This document shows positions 34,606-45,416 of a stretch of 64,000 bases of DNA, piece by piece; position 1 is the first letter of the stretch; the number at the start of each line of letters is the position of its first letter. The translations under genes and the position numbers were made by a program. The notes beneath the pieces are model-generated. The model ran no database searches. It had not been told where the DNA came from and saw nothing but the letters and a program-made list of their open reading frames with translations. This DNA is from Topomyia yanbarensis (lineage: Eukaryota; Arthropoda; Insecta; Diptera; Culicidae): the NCBI RefSeq assembly GCF_030247195.1, contig NC_080672.1, positions 309,287,115-309,351,114 of the forward strand. The letters are read 5' to 3'.

Positions 34606-37400
34606 AATTTATTTATTTATTTATTTATTTCGTCAATCGATGTAGACTGGTATAGTTACAGTAATGTTTACATTTTTCTTATTTACTAAAATATATATAT
34701 ACGTAATTTTATTATAAATAAAACAATTTCAGCTTTTACAGAATCATTTTCTTATGCGTTAGAATTTCTTTTATGTATAAAATATTGTGTGAGTTTTAGT
34801 TTGGACATTGTAAAATCAATTGATTCGCAATAGCGGTTATAAACAGCCATCATTCGATTTATAGGGCCATATTTTGCATAATTTGTGCGATATGGAGTTA
34901 TTGAGAATATGCTTCGGTTTCGTAGCTGTCGAGAAGGTGCATAAAAGTTCAATTTGGATAAAATTTCGGCTGAATCAATACGATGCGAGACGATATTATT
35001 AATGAACGAAAGCATTGCAAATTCACGACGTTCCTTCAATGTTTGTATATTGATAAGCATGCAGCGTGCTTCATAACATGGCAAAGGAAATGCTATCCAA
35101 CCTAGTTTACGAAGGGCAAATAATATGAATTGTTTTTGTACAGATTCTATTCTTTCTTCATGTGTGCTTGAAAAAGGGCACCAAACGATGCTGCAATATT
35201 CCAATATCGACCTAACATAAGCAATATATAATGTTTTGATTGTATACGGATCTACAAAATGATAACTAAAGCGTTTTATAAAACTGAGCATGTTGTTGTT
35301 AGCTTTGTGAATAATTGTGTTATAATGATCAATAAAATTTAACTTGGAATCTAATATAACGCCTAAATCCCTAATTCTTTCACATTTTGCTACAGTCTGT
35401 CTTCCTAAGGTAATCACAACATTCGATGTTTGTCGTTTTCGACTAAAAGTGATTGAATTGCATTTTTTCACGTTTAGCTGTAGGAGGCTTTTTTGACACC
35501 ACGTGTGGAAAACTAGAATTTCGTTTTGGAATGTATCAATATCCTCGGCATTTCTTATCTCCAAGTAAAGTTTCATGTCATCGGCATAGATTAGTACTTT
35601 CAGTTTTTTGAGAAGGAAGGAAATATCGTTCACATATAAAATAAACAATAGAGGTCCTAAATGAGAGCCTTGTGGAACTCCTGAGGTGACTTCAATTGGA
35701 TTAGATTGCTTTCCTTTGAATTTGATTATTTGCTGGCGGTTGGATAGATATGATTCTAACCACGTACGCAGCTCAGGCTCAATTCCCATCTTTTTTAATT
35801 TATAAAGTAACATTGGGATGTCGATTCGATCAAATGCTTTACTAAAGTCTGTGTAAAGTGCTTCCACGTAGTTTCCATTGTCCATTGCAATCAGTGAATA
35901 GTTAATAAATTCTAGTAAATTTGTTGAGGTCGAACGACCTTTGAAGAAGCCATGTTGGAGGTTAGTAATTCTGTTTTTTATTTGAAGAAATATTTTTTCG
36001 TTAATGATTGATTCAAAAAGTTTCGGAATGCTGGAGATTATGGCTATTCCACGATAATTGCGAACGTCAGATTTTTTCCCAGATTTATATATAGGTACTA
36101 AGAAAGAACTCTTCCATGTTTTGGGAAACTCTCCAGATTGTAAAGACATATTAAAGAGCCAGAACAATGGAGTTGTAAGCTCGGTTGCTAGGTTTTTCAT
36201 AAATAATGGTGGAATTCCATCAGGGCCAGCACCTTTTGATGAATCCAAATGGTTTAGAGCATTGAAAATGTCCTCCACTATGACATGACTGACGCCAATA
36301 TCCATAGGAAAATCTGGAAGAAAAGCAAAATAATCGCGATCGCGGTCTTGTTCAGAAAAAGTTGTATATATTTCTTGGAAGAATGTTGCAAATAGGTTGC
36401 AGATTTCTTTCGGGCTATTATGTACGTTGTCATCCAAGTGCATTGTTGATGGGAAATTATCTGATTTTAATTTAGTTTTGACGTAGTTAAAAAAATTCTT
36501 TGGACTGGATTTAATCTGCTGTTCAGTTTTGGAGTTGTAATCCGCAAGTGCAGAATCTATGGCAATATTTAGTTTATCGCAAATGTCGAGATATTGTTCC
36601 AAGTGCTCGTTATTTTGATTTTTCTTGTATAGCTTGTGGGCTTTTTGTTTCCTATTTTTCAGATTTTTAATTTGCCTATTGTACCAAATAGGATGCTTCG
36701 AGCTACCGTGTCGTCTTTTCTTCTTAATGGGCACCTCTTCATGAATAATTTCGAAAATTATTTTGTAAAATACGTCCAGGGCGGTTTCAATATTCGCTTC
36801 ATTCCTAAGAGTATTTTGCCAGTCGACATTACCTACCTTCCGTCTGATATTGTCATAATTAGCTTTATGGTATTCAAAGACTTCCTCAAAGTCATAGACG
36901 TTGGGTTCTTGATTTTTATGGATGAACAAAGAAAATTCAATAGCAGTATGAAAAGCTTCATTTTTCCACAAAGGAGCCAAAGATTCAGATACACAGAAAT
37001 CATCCTGAGTGTTTGTAAATAAAAGGTCAAGATAGCAATTCTGTTGATTTTTTACATGATTAATTTGATTTAATCCTATGCTAGCAGTTTTGTCAAAGAT
37101 GAAATTCAATGTTTCGTTTTCTCCTACGACTGGGATTAGAATATTTTCATTTTCAGAATCCGGAATAAAATCGGCATTGCGCTGGTTAAAGTCTCCGTAA
37201 ATGTGAACTTTGACCTCGACCGGAAGTTCAAATAAAATTTGTTCAGCAATTTTGAAAAAGGCTTCATACGATGATATATTAGCATGCTCTGGTGGGAAAT
37301 ATACAGAGGCAAAAACATGTATTTCACCTGAAATGTTCGAAGAATTCATAGAATATTTCGATTTCGTATTTTTGTAGTGAATGAAGAAAGTGTCTTATAG
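34606..37400 (-). mobile_element. Jockey-like non-LTR retrotransposon, 5'-truncated, best-preserved element
   Basis: The element is on the minus strand with its pol frame at 37349-34752, a 3' untranslated region of about 120 bases and an (AAAT)n tail at 34606-34630. The tail type matches the one at 48640-48660 after a related fragment. ORF1 and the N-terminal part of the endonuclease are missing, which indicates 5' truncation during reverse transcription. The long open frame implies a much younger insertion than the other fragments here. I saw no clear target duplication. Confidence 0.88.
34752..37349 (-). CDS. Non-LTR retrotransposon pol protein: partial endonuclease plus reverse transcriptase, 865 aa
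   Basis: The frame has no internal stop. Residues 1-150 are the C-terminal two thirds of an APE-type endonuclease: SVYFPP (15-20), GDFNQ (52-56) and LDLLFTN (107-113); the usual SDH near the end appears as EAFHTAIEF. The RT follows: NYRGI (431-435), HGFFKGRSTSTNL (466-478), YTDFSKAFD (499-507, first catalytic Asp), GVPQGSHLGPLLF (557-569) and YADD (588-591, catalytic pair). The C-terminus has ILEYCSIVWCP and IESVQKQFILFALRKLGW, shared with Jockey-type elements. There is no RNase H. The frame stays open for 15 codons upstream of the chosen Met, reaching a stop at about 37395, and the endonuclease start with its catalytic Glu is absent, so the Met is arbitrary. The RT may still be folded and active, but the copy cannot nick DNA itself. 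Jockey versus CR1 assignment is uncertain. Confidence 0.9.
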   Translation of the reverse strand: MNSSNISGEIHVFASVYFPPEHANISSYEAFFKIAEQILFELPVEVKVHIYGDFNQRNADFIPDSENENILIPVVGENETLNFIFDKTASIGLNQINHVKNQQNCYLDLLFTNTQDDFCVSESLAPLWKNEAFHTAIEFSLFIHKNQEPNVYDFEEVFEYHKANYDNIRRKVGNVDWQNTLRNEANIETALDVFYKIIFEIIHEEVPIKKKRRHGSSKHPIWYNRQIKNLKNRKQKAHKLYKKNQNNEHLEQYLDICDKLNIAIDSALADYNSKTEQQIKSSPKNFFNYVKTKLKSDNFPSTMHLDDNVHNSPKEICNLFATFFQEIYTTFSEQDRDRDYFAFLPDFPMDIGVSHVIVEDIFNALNHLDSSKGAGPDGIPPLFMKNLATELTTPLFWLFNMSLQSGEFPKTWKSSFLVPIYKSGKKSDVRNYRGIAIISSIPKLFESIINEKIFLQIKNRITNLQHGFFKGRSTSTNLLEFINYSLIAMDNGNYVEALYTDFSKAFDRIDIPMLLYKLKKMGIEPELRTWLESYLSNRQQIIKFKGKQSNPIEVTSGVPQGSHLGPLLFILYVNDISFLLKKLKVLIYADDMKLYLEIRNAEDIDTFQNEILVFHTWCQKSLLQLNVKKCNSITFSRKRQTSNVVITLGRQTVAKCERIRDLGVILDSKLNFIDHYNTIIHKANNNMLSFIKRFSYHFVDPYTIKTLYIAYVRSILEYCSIVWCPFSSTHEERIESVQKQFILFALRKLGWIAFPLPCYEARCMLINIQTLKERREFAMLSFINNIVSHRIDSAEILSKLNFYAPSRQLRNRSIFSITPYRTNYAKYGPINRMMAVYNRYCESIDFTMSKLKLTQYFIHKRNSNA

Positions 37401-38164
37401 ACATACGAATTTTTAAAGTTTGCAATGTTGTTCAGAAAAGAAATATTTTCACAAAAGTATAAAAAACGTATTATGTGTTGTGGACAATATATGCAGAGTC
37501 ATCGTCGATTTGTGATTTTTCATAAATACATATTACAATAGAAATTTGAAAAATATTGTGAGTGAACTAGAGCTATCGGAGAAAGCTGGACATAAAGTAT
37601 CTTTTTTAAGGTTCATCGAACCAATTATAATTTGCATTAGCAGTGTTCCGAAAAATATTTGTGGCGATCTAATAAGGTAGATATGTCACACTTGTTCTGG
37701 ATCGCACACACACGAACATTTTCTTTGCAGGAAAGAATTTTTTTTTGTCGCTTAGCACGCAATCGAATGACGGCTTATCCCCAGCTAGAATCAATATAAG
37801 CCCAACGCCCGTTGAGCACGGGCGACAACCGACTAACTTGAAACGCACGACACACGAAACCATGCGATGTCATGCAAAACCAATGTTTTATTTTTATTGC
37901 TTTATAATTTCTTCGGTTTGTACGATACAAAAGAGAACGCAAACAAACTACCATCTCACAACCGCGTAGTATTTCAACAATGTTTGCCCCCGGACAAGAG
38001 AACTTCTACGCGTGGGTGCCACTGTCGGGCGATGTGGTAAATTTTCCGTCGCGGAAAAATATAACGGTACTATGTTGGAATTTTTGGATAACTTTTCAGA
38101 TTTCTCCTTAGTGGAGAAAATTGCTTAAAAACAGCTTCGTGCGTGAATGGCACAAAACCTATAA
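37401..38164. other. No gene recognised; GC-richer patch at 37690-38030
   Basis: 37740-37880 contains GCCCGTTGAGCACGGGC, a hairpin, and the minus strand near 38020 reads ACAGTGGCACCCACGCG, faintly like an LTR-retrotransposon primer-binding site, but no paired long terminal repeat exists in the window. The boundaries and nature are unresolved. Confidence 0.35.
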
Positions 38165-38466
38165 CTAAAAAAGTTATGGAATTTGCATTTCGACTTCGTC
38201 TCATTAGTATTCGACACTGACTTAGTGACAAGACTATAGCGTAGTGCATATTACGTAGTCTTGCAAAGCCAAAGCAAGTTTCGATTTCATAAATTCTCAC
38301 CGGCTTAATCAAAACTCTTTTTCTTGCCGAACATCACCTAGGACTAGGGGTTTGCTCAAAAACACCACTAGTGTTTTCGTTTTTTGGAGGTAATGCCAAT
38401 CTGTCGGATTCTGATGAGACGAAGTCGAAATGCTAATTCCATAACTATTTTTTTAGATTTATCAAA
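38165..38466. mobile_element. MITE with GTTATGGAATT ends and CGACTTCGTCTCAT subterminal block, about 300 bp
   Basis: The left arm AGTTATGGAATTTGCATTTC with CGACTTCGTCTCAT (38172-38204) is inverted at 38414-38456, a match of about 33 bases with few differences. The tips extend as CTAAAAA / TTTTTTTAG. The middle has AGCCAAAGCAAGTTTCG and TCACCGGCTTAATCAAAACT, which recur in the insert at 60054-60342 (AGCCAAGACAAGTTTCGG, TCATCGGCATAAACAGAACT), so the two belong to one family. No coding capacity. Confidence 0.75.
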
Positions 38467-39548
38467 ATCATGATTATGCACGGAAAGCTGATTCATCGAT
38501 AGTCATGGGTTTTTATATAGACTAGATTCTTTTTGAATTTCGTTTATTTAACACGTCTTATTACGATAGTTAAACAGAGCCGTTTGTCTGCTATATATTT
38601 ACAATATATAAATTTCCATTACGGTCAGAAAAAAAAACAAAATTTTGAAAACTAAATCGGTCCACCCCTGAGTCGATTCCTAGGCCAGGTGTCTCTACTC
38701 CAAATTTGAGCTAAATCGGAGAAGTCTAGCTACCGGACCAACGTGTTCGAAGTTTGTATAGGATTTGCACCAGCTTCTATTTTGTCGAGGACTGCAAATC
38801 AGTCCGACTTTCTTGGCAGAAGCTATTAAATTTTTAATGAAGTGATATCTGAGTTACTTTTGCACGGGGCCTAACAGCACATGGTGGAGAAACAGTAGTC
38901 GATTCCCACGAACTTTTTTGCGAAGTAATGGTTGGGTTTAACTGAATAGTATTTTTGGAACTAGCACATGATATGAGTCATCCTTTTGACTAAAATGTTA
39001 GCTACTTTCAACCACATGTTTTACGTTGCTTTACAGTAGGAAACTTTCTGCATGGTCTAGCATGTTGAATGATGTGAGTATTAAATTACGCAGGTGATGC
39101 CAGTGAATGAGCCGTAGCAGCACTTTTGTCAACTTCACTCATGACGACAAGTTTAAATACAATGTTTCTTTATTTCTTGAGACAATGTATACGAGATCGA
39201 GAGGCTACTAGTTATCGTTCACTTTGTTCGTTTGTAACTCTGGCACGGGCAAAAGAAGAAAGTTGACTAATTGATATTTGGGGGAACAGAGTGTTTTTTT
39301 AAAATAATAATCTGACCCTGTTGACTTAATAATGGTGAAGCTGTCACTCTCAGCCTGGGCACAAATGATTGCCGGGAGACAGATTTTTCAACCGGTGCAC
39401 AAATTTTTAAGCATGTGACGTTTGTTTCAGTTTGACATGTTCGCTTCAAGCTGGTTACAATCGCAATTAACCGATCTCATTATTGACTGACAGTAATTCA
39501 CACCCAAATTGAACAATGACCCGTATTTTTAATTTTCAGTTTTTAGTT
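38467..39548. other. No gene recognised
   Basis: AT-rich DNA without recognisable frames or repeats shared in the window. Confidence 0.5.
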
Positions 39549-39549
39549 C

Positions 39550-39573
39550 AATTCTTCTTTTGTAATATTCTTC
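39550..39573. repeat. Left 24-bp target-site duplication of a retroinsertion
   Basis: AATTCTTCTTTTGTAATA followed by T and TCTTC. It matches 41687-41710 at 23 of 24 bases. Long duplications of this size are typical of target-primed reverse transcription. Confidence 0.85.
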
Positions 39574-41686
39574 GAAAAAAGTCTATCCGGAAAAGGTCGC
39601 ATACATGCTTGTTAGCTCACTGTTTTGATTTGAATTCGGGAATATTAGATGATTGAAATAGTGCAAATCGGCCATAAATATTTCATAACAATGGAACCTA
39701 CTACAGCGTAGTGAATAATTTGGCATATATTTAATCAAATGTTTGATTCACTGAGTTCATTTTTTTCTGTCGATAATTTTTCTCGTGATATTTTCTACTA
39801 TTTTGGAAGTTTTTTCATACTAGCACCGGTTTGGTGGTTTAAATTTCGGTTGTGTTTGGCTGTTAATACGCGGAGGAAGTGAAGGGGACTTTCCGGAAGA
39901 GCTGAAGAGGTGAGCGTCGACTTACAACAGACGATCCGAACCAGAAAAGTAAGATACAAGGAAGATTCTAGGATAGTTGAGTGAAGAAGAGTATGGAGCT
40001 GTCTGGTTTGAAGAGCATTGAACCCCAAATCTGTTCCCGGTGAGCCTGTTCCGGTTATATTTTATGTTTCATATATTTTATATTTTGTATATTTTTTATT
40101 GGTTGATCGGGGTTTGCTGTGTTTTTATTTAATTTAATTTATTTAATTGAAGGCTGCACTAGTGATCCACTAAATTCCTTCTTCCATGTCATAGGAGGTG
40201 ATGGGAACATTCATTTCTTACATCATCTGAATTTTCTTTAAGTCAAAGCTACAGTAATGTTTACTGCTGCTCTTCTGAAAATGTAGGGACGTGCACGAAA
40301 GGATGTTTACGGAGTGTGACAGGACGGGACGAGATGTGTAGTTGAAATGAAGAAGCCGTTTTGATGTACCATTTTCGATGATCGTGCACCGATGCGGTGG
40401 AGTACTTTAGTTTTGCACTTTCGACCAGTATCAATGAAACAATCAATTTTCCCTTTGCTCAGAAGAGCCAAATCTGTGCGCGAAACTACTCCGGCGCACA
40501 TCAATCGAAAACTCTAATATAGTAGGACGAAGATATTCTCTTGGGTGCTACCGTAGATAGGTAACCCGATGTTGTCATAACAAGAGTTAGTCGGGTATGG
40601 TGGTTGATATGGTAACAAAAGTTTCCGTGGCCTCCAGTAGTCGTGGTTACATTGTGCTTTAGGGTTGCCAAAATGACTACGCCATTAAATTTTAAATTGC
40701 CAAAATGACTACGCCATTAAATTTCAAAACACTTTAATTTTAGTATGCACTTAATTTACATCTAATTACAATATTTAATATGAAGTTGGAGATGAATGGT
40801 AGTAGCCGTACTCGTCGGATGCTAACATTTTTTTTCGCTCTTGTCAATTTAAACAAAGTTTTTCGCAGCGAATATGTACGTAATATGAATGATTATTGCA
40901 ATTTTCGTGACTTTCTTGACTTGACGGTTTCTTATCGTTTTTATCTTTCGTGTTTGTTTGAGGAATATTGTTGTTTTGAGCCAAATAGAAATAACAATGA
41001 CTTCTCAGTCGATTTTTTAGTACTGGTTTGGCCTATTGTGAAATATACGGCACAGTTGTGTTGTGTTTTCCGTCAACGCTCAACGAACGCGGAAGGTTTC
41101 TGTTTTCTGGTTCCTGTACTGCCTATTAGGACATAGAAGTCCTGTATGGATTTTTGTCGAAAGTTGTCCGTTGGTTTGTATTTTTATGCGTTTTTTGTTT
41201 ATATTCGTTTACTATATTAATCGATTTCGCCAATTTTCTCTATTGTTTCAGAGAGCGAGTAAGGGCGCTATAACCCTGGCTCATTTGCCAGGGCAGGGTT
41301 AAATACTTCTGTCCCATCCCAGGAATCTAGGACCAAAGGAGTGACATTAACCCTCTTAGCAAAGTCACTCCCAACGATTTATCAAACCCCCATCAAATTG
41401 AAACGGTTGTGTGCGGTTGTCCACGTTTCTTCCTTATTCAAGGTTCAAAATAATCCGTTGATTAAATTATTCATTGAATGAATAATTTGATTGCCGTATA
41501 ATTTTGAATCATCTTTATTTTGTGCGCGGCACAGTTGGCTTGGCCGATTTAATGCTTGTGTCATATTCAATATGTGCTACCAACATTAATAATGACAAGA
41601 AAAATTGGGGACGAACGTCTGCAATTTTCCAGGATCCCTACATGTATTGGCTGTGTATGTGTAGACTAGACTAGACTAGACTAGAC
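39574..41686 (+). mobile_element. Retroinserted element of unknown family with (TAGAC)5 tail, 2.1 kb
   Basis: The unit is bounded by a 24-bp direct duplication and ends at 41662-41686 in five tandem TAGAC units, the type of short-repeat 3' tail produced by some LINEs (RTE or I-like) and their SINEs. Its 3' 400 bases (41270-41660) are shared with the interrupted repeat at 13340-14455 on the other strand. One plus-strand frame of 118 codons (40780-41136) is aromatic- and Cys-rich and unlike any protein I recognise. No endonuclease or RT motif was found, so it is either a non-autonomous derivative, an internally rearranged LINE, or a retrocopied non-coding transcript. Confidence 0.7.
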
Positions 41687-41710
41687 AATTCTTCTTTTGT
41701 AATACTCTTC
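41687..41710. repeat. Right 24-bp target-site duplication
   Basis: Matches 39550-39573 except for one base (C instead of T at position 19), directly after the TAGAC tail. Confidence 0.85.
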
Positions 41711-41930
41711 CATTTTTCAATGTAACATTAATCTCAAACTAGTTGAAAAGCGAATGGTCCAATGAATTTGCTAAAAAAAATTCTATTGATATGCTGAATA
41801 GTATGTAGTTGGTTGGCAAGTTTAAGTTCGTTGATGGACCCAGGGCATCATGTTTATTTATATTCTATTAGCTCAGTATTACAAAAATACTTAGTATTTG
41901 TTCTGCGACTAATTTTCAAGATCTGAAGTA
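41711..41930. other. Host DNA between two insertions
   Basis: Short AT-rich spacer with no feature. Confidence 0.5.
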
Positions 41931-43400
41931 AATTTTTTTTTTTGAGAGTTGTCCTACTGGAACTGTAGAGCTGGGTTCCCGTAAGGGCTCCCCGTCAGAA
42001 TCACATACTACAATTTGCAGACGAGACAGGCAATGTCGCCCACTAAAACACTGCATTAGGACAATTGTAGCGGGCCGTGATTCTGAATGTGATATTTATT
42101 GTACGGTTCAGGTATGTGCGGGCGTAGGGACTCTCGATAGCGTGTATCATCGTGAAGGGCTCGAGCATTTGCACGATAATGTGTTCGATCGCGTATGCGT
42201 TTGTATGTCGCGTGTGCTAACGTGTATGTAAATTTGCGTATATAAATTCTATTTTATAACCGCGTGCCTTTCGTGAATCTAATACTTATTTTTTCGTCTA
42301 CGGTTCAGATTCTAGAAGAAACTGGATTCTGCCATATCACTAGAATGCCCAGTCAGGTCGCAGTAGAACGTGTGGTCTAGTGGATATGAGCTTTATTTTT
42401 TGATTGGTCCAACTGGATGATTGGACCTAAGTTGCTAGAAAGAAGAGTAAAGATTTCCAGACGTGACCGATTCATGATCTCGCGCGTTTGTAAGTTCGCG
42501 TTTGAGACCGTGTTTGTAACTTCGTATGTACTAAAACGTTCACATAATTACCGGAGTGTTATCAAGTACGCGCGATCGTGAACATAGGTGTGCGTGGATG
42601 ATCGCGAAGGGCTTAAGCGTTCGTATGTCGCGTGTGCTCGCATGTATGTGACTTCGCTTGTATAAATTCGATTTTGAAACCCTGCGGCCTTTCACATATT
42701 CGTGGACCGTCATTCATTTAGTTTTCGGTGTACGGATCACATTCTCACAGGGAGTGAGTTTACTCATATCACTAGATTTCCCGGCCATGTCGCCATGGCA
42801 CGTTTTGTCTAGTGGATATGGGAGTTATTTTTTCCTAATTTTTCAATTTTTTTATAAATTAATATGGACCTAGAATGCTGATACCGAGGAAAGAGACTTC
42901 CAGACAATCCCGAATCATGATGGCGCGAGCGCGGGAGTTTGAAGGTTGACGCTTGAGATCGCGTTGGTAAGTTTATGAGTTCACCTTATCACCGGGGTGT
43001 AATCATGTTTGTGAGTTCATGGGCGTAGGTTGCTTGGAAAATCGCGAGGGGCTCTAACGTTTGTAGGCTGACGTGATTTTGTAACATATTAGCGTGTGTT
43101 CCTGAATGGCAGCGCGAACCGTGAGTATGATATCAAATTTTCGGTGTGCGGTTAAAACTCTGGCAGAGATTGTGATCCCTTATATCGATAGGGTTCCCGG
43201 CATGTCGCCATGAGACGCGTTGTCTAATAGGTATGAGCGTATTTTCTTAATTAGTCTATCTGAAAGCATAGACCCAGGCTTCTAGGATTAAGGACAGATT
43301 TCCGGACGTGGCCGATTGGTAATCGCGTGCGCGAGGGCATTTTTGTAGGTTCCCGCTTGAGACCGCGTTTGAGAATGTGTGAGTGTCAAGACGTTCACTG
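41930..43400 (+). repeat. GT/CGCG-rich dispersed family, copy E (longest)
   Basis: A complete leader (CTACTGGAACTGTAGAGCTG ... CACTAAAACACTGCATTAGG) joins directly to GTGATTCTGAATGTGATATTTATTGTACGG, then three consecutive units follow with homologous starts near 42466, 42903 and 43304, giving periods of about 437 and 401 bases. Each has CGTTTGAGACCG-like, TCACCGGGGTG-like, CATATCACTAGA-like and GTTGTCTAGTGG-like blocks. This copy shows the uninterrupted leader-unit junction that defines the insertion in copy C. Confidence 0.82.
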
Positions 43401-44650
43401 TCACCATCTTTTCTGACCCAGCTGAAGGCGGGTGTAGAATGGCAGTATAGGACTCGAAAAGAAGAAATAAAAGACAATATATGAGAGGTGTAATAGATTA
43501 GACAGGCACAAGATACAGCTGAACTTATGATCATCACGTGAAAGACATACATTAGTACTTCAAACACTACTAATACTTGAATAGCCAACCACCACACATA
43601 GCACATCCTTTCTCAATTATCTATTTGTTACTGGTTGATTGTTGGTTATGAGCTGGTAAATAGAGGAACGGTATAGAACAGAAAAAAGGCTCATATCAGC
43701 CCTCCCAGCCTCCTCGACACACCACTATCGAGGCATATTGCAAGCAACATCTTGAAGCTGTCTCCTTGTATAAATCAAATCCTGAGTAGTCATAATGATT
43801 GGTGGATTATTAACATGAGAACTAATTAACCTCTAATAGTAGAACTTGGTGCAAATAGAAACTAAAAAGAGCGAAGGTCCTTATATTTAGATAACTCTAT
43901 TGAATCTATTGTGGCTTGATGATGTCTACAATACCCTCAATCCCATCAACCTGTGAGAGGGAAGATCTGAAGTAAAATTATCATAACTAAATTGTAACAA
44001 AATCTAGAATTGGTGACCTGAAATGAACTGCATAGTTTAATCGATTATTTAGCAGGACATTGTAACGACCACTTTTTTTTCAAATAAAATATGGTTTTGA
44101 AGTAGAATACTTCTAGCGTTTAAATACAGGGGTTCCGCTTAAAAAAATTCTGCTCAGATATTTTCCCAGTTTTCAAATGCGAATAACTTCCGTTGTACTG
44201 ATCGAAATCGCGATATTTTTGCACTCTTTGATCGGAAATATGTGCACGCATTCAATTTCGCAAAATGTACAACTACTATAAATAAAGAAAAAACGGATTT
44301 TCAGAAAACCATTCGAAAACGACGAGGAAAATGCGAAATTTGCAAGCCTATTGTGGGCAGGCGTTACATCGCATATGGAAATGTTATTTATACAGGTTTT
44401 GCGTGTTTGTTTCATATCGGTCGATGCTCATATGCCAAACGAGCAACATATTGACTATATTATCCGGACGGCACAATACACAGTAGACATACAGAAGATA
44501 GTAAATAGATAGAATGTGTAGAAGATACAGAAGATAGAAAAAAATGCTGCATTCGTAAGTGTATTCTACTTCACTTCGATTATGTCACTTACGCATATTT
44601 TTAGGCTCGGATTACTGACAAAAGTATGGCCATCTGACGCAAACATTTTA
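43401..44650. other. No gene recognised
   Basis: Short frames on both strands (up to 116 codons on the minus strand at 43256-43606, partly inside copy E) have no motif. 44450-44550 has loosely repeated AGAAGATA words. Nothing else is supported. Confidence 0.5.
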
Positions 44651-45416
44651 GGGGGATCCGGGGCTATTAAGACCGCGGGGATAATTCAGACCCCTCGATT
44701 TCTCATATAAATCGTAAAACTTTCTGACTGTCGTACATATTGATGGAAGCGCCATTCTGAAACATTAATTCTGAAAGATAAATCTCATTCTGCGGGGTTT
44801 TTTAGAATGGAGACACACACAAAATAATACAACACACGTTGTGTGTTGTATTATTTTGCCATCCTCAACACAAAAATCATTACAATAGTAAAATCATGAT
44901 TAAAGTAACGATTAAGCGAGAAAAAAACAGGTAAGTATTTTGGAAAACTTGAGGCTGCTATTTAATGGAAAGATTTTTGTTTGCGTGAAAACAGATATTT
45001 TCAAAACGCTCAAAAGTTTTGTGCGAAATGAGCGTACAGGGCTGTTCGGACTCCCTATTCCATCAACCACCGTTCAACGACTTGCGGCTGCGCACACGAT
45101 TACACACGCCACAACAAAGAAAATACATGATGCGCCAATCGACAGCTGTGACTAACCAGATTAAGTTTTTGTAATGCAATTTGTTTATTTTTTGCTTCTT
45201 AAGGAGTTTCACCAATAAATATTTCTTAGGTAAACAAACGTAGAGTTTTTCAAATCGTCACCTAGCGCTGCCATGTAGTGGTACAAATTAATTTTTAGTG
45301 CACCAAAATGTAGATTTCAAACAAACAATTACGACTTTTGACCGATAAATTTTTTCACATCTATCCACCTAAAAGGCCGATTTGCTTAGATAGGTCCGAG
45401 TAGCCCCGGGTTCCCC
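44651..45416 (-). mobile_element. CCGGGG-ended MITE, copy B (766 bp)
   Basis: Bounded by GGGGGATCCGGGGCTATT and AGTAGCCCCGGGTTCCCC with TA on both flanks (44649-44650 and 45417-45418). It is the inverted counterpart of 5927-6777: CACAGCTGTCGATTGG, GGTGGATAGATGTGAAAAAATTTAT-type and TTTGGTGCACTAAA blocks occur in reverse order and strand. A hairpin at 44821-44857 is absent from copy A. Confidence 0.8.
44821..44857. repeat. Perfect 17-bp-stem hairpin
   Basis: Arms AAAATAATACAACACAC (44821-44837) and GTGTGTTGTATTATTTT (44841-44857) are perfectly complementary around the loop GTT. A small part of it recurs as a single-arm context at 44813-44820 (ACACACAC). It interrupts copy B of the MITE. Confidence 0.95.

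Noticed and set aside
36058..37030. Plus-strand frames of 76-128 codons
   Set aside because: Shadows of the minus-strand pol gene.
37690..38030. LTR with primer-binding site (TGGCACCCACG on the minus strand)
   Set aside because: No second LTR, no polypurine tract and no gag/pol next to it.
40780..41136. 118-codon frame inside the retroinserted element as a gene
   Set aside because: Unlike any ORF1 or pol protein I know, and not conserved in the shared part of the second copy, which lacks this region.
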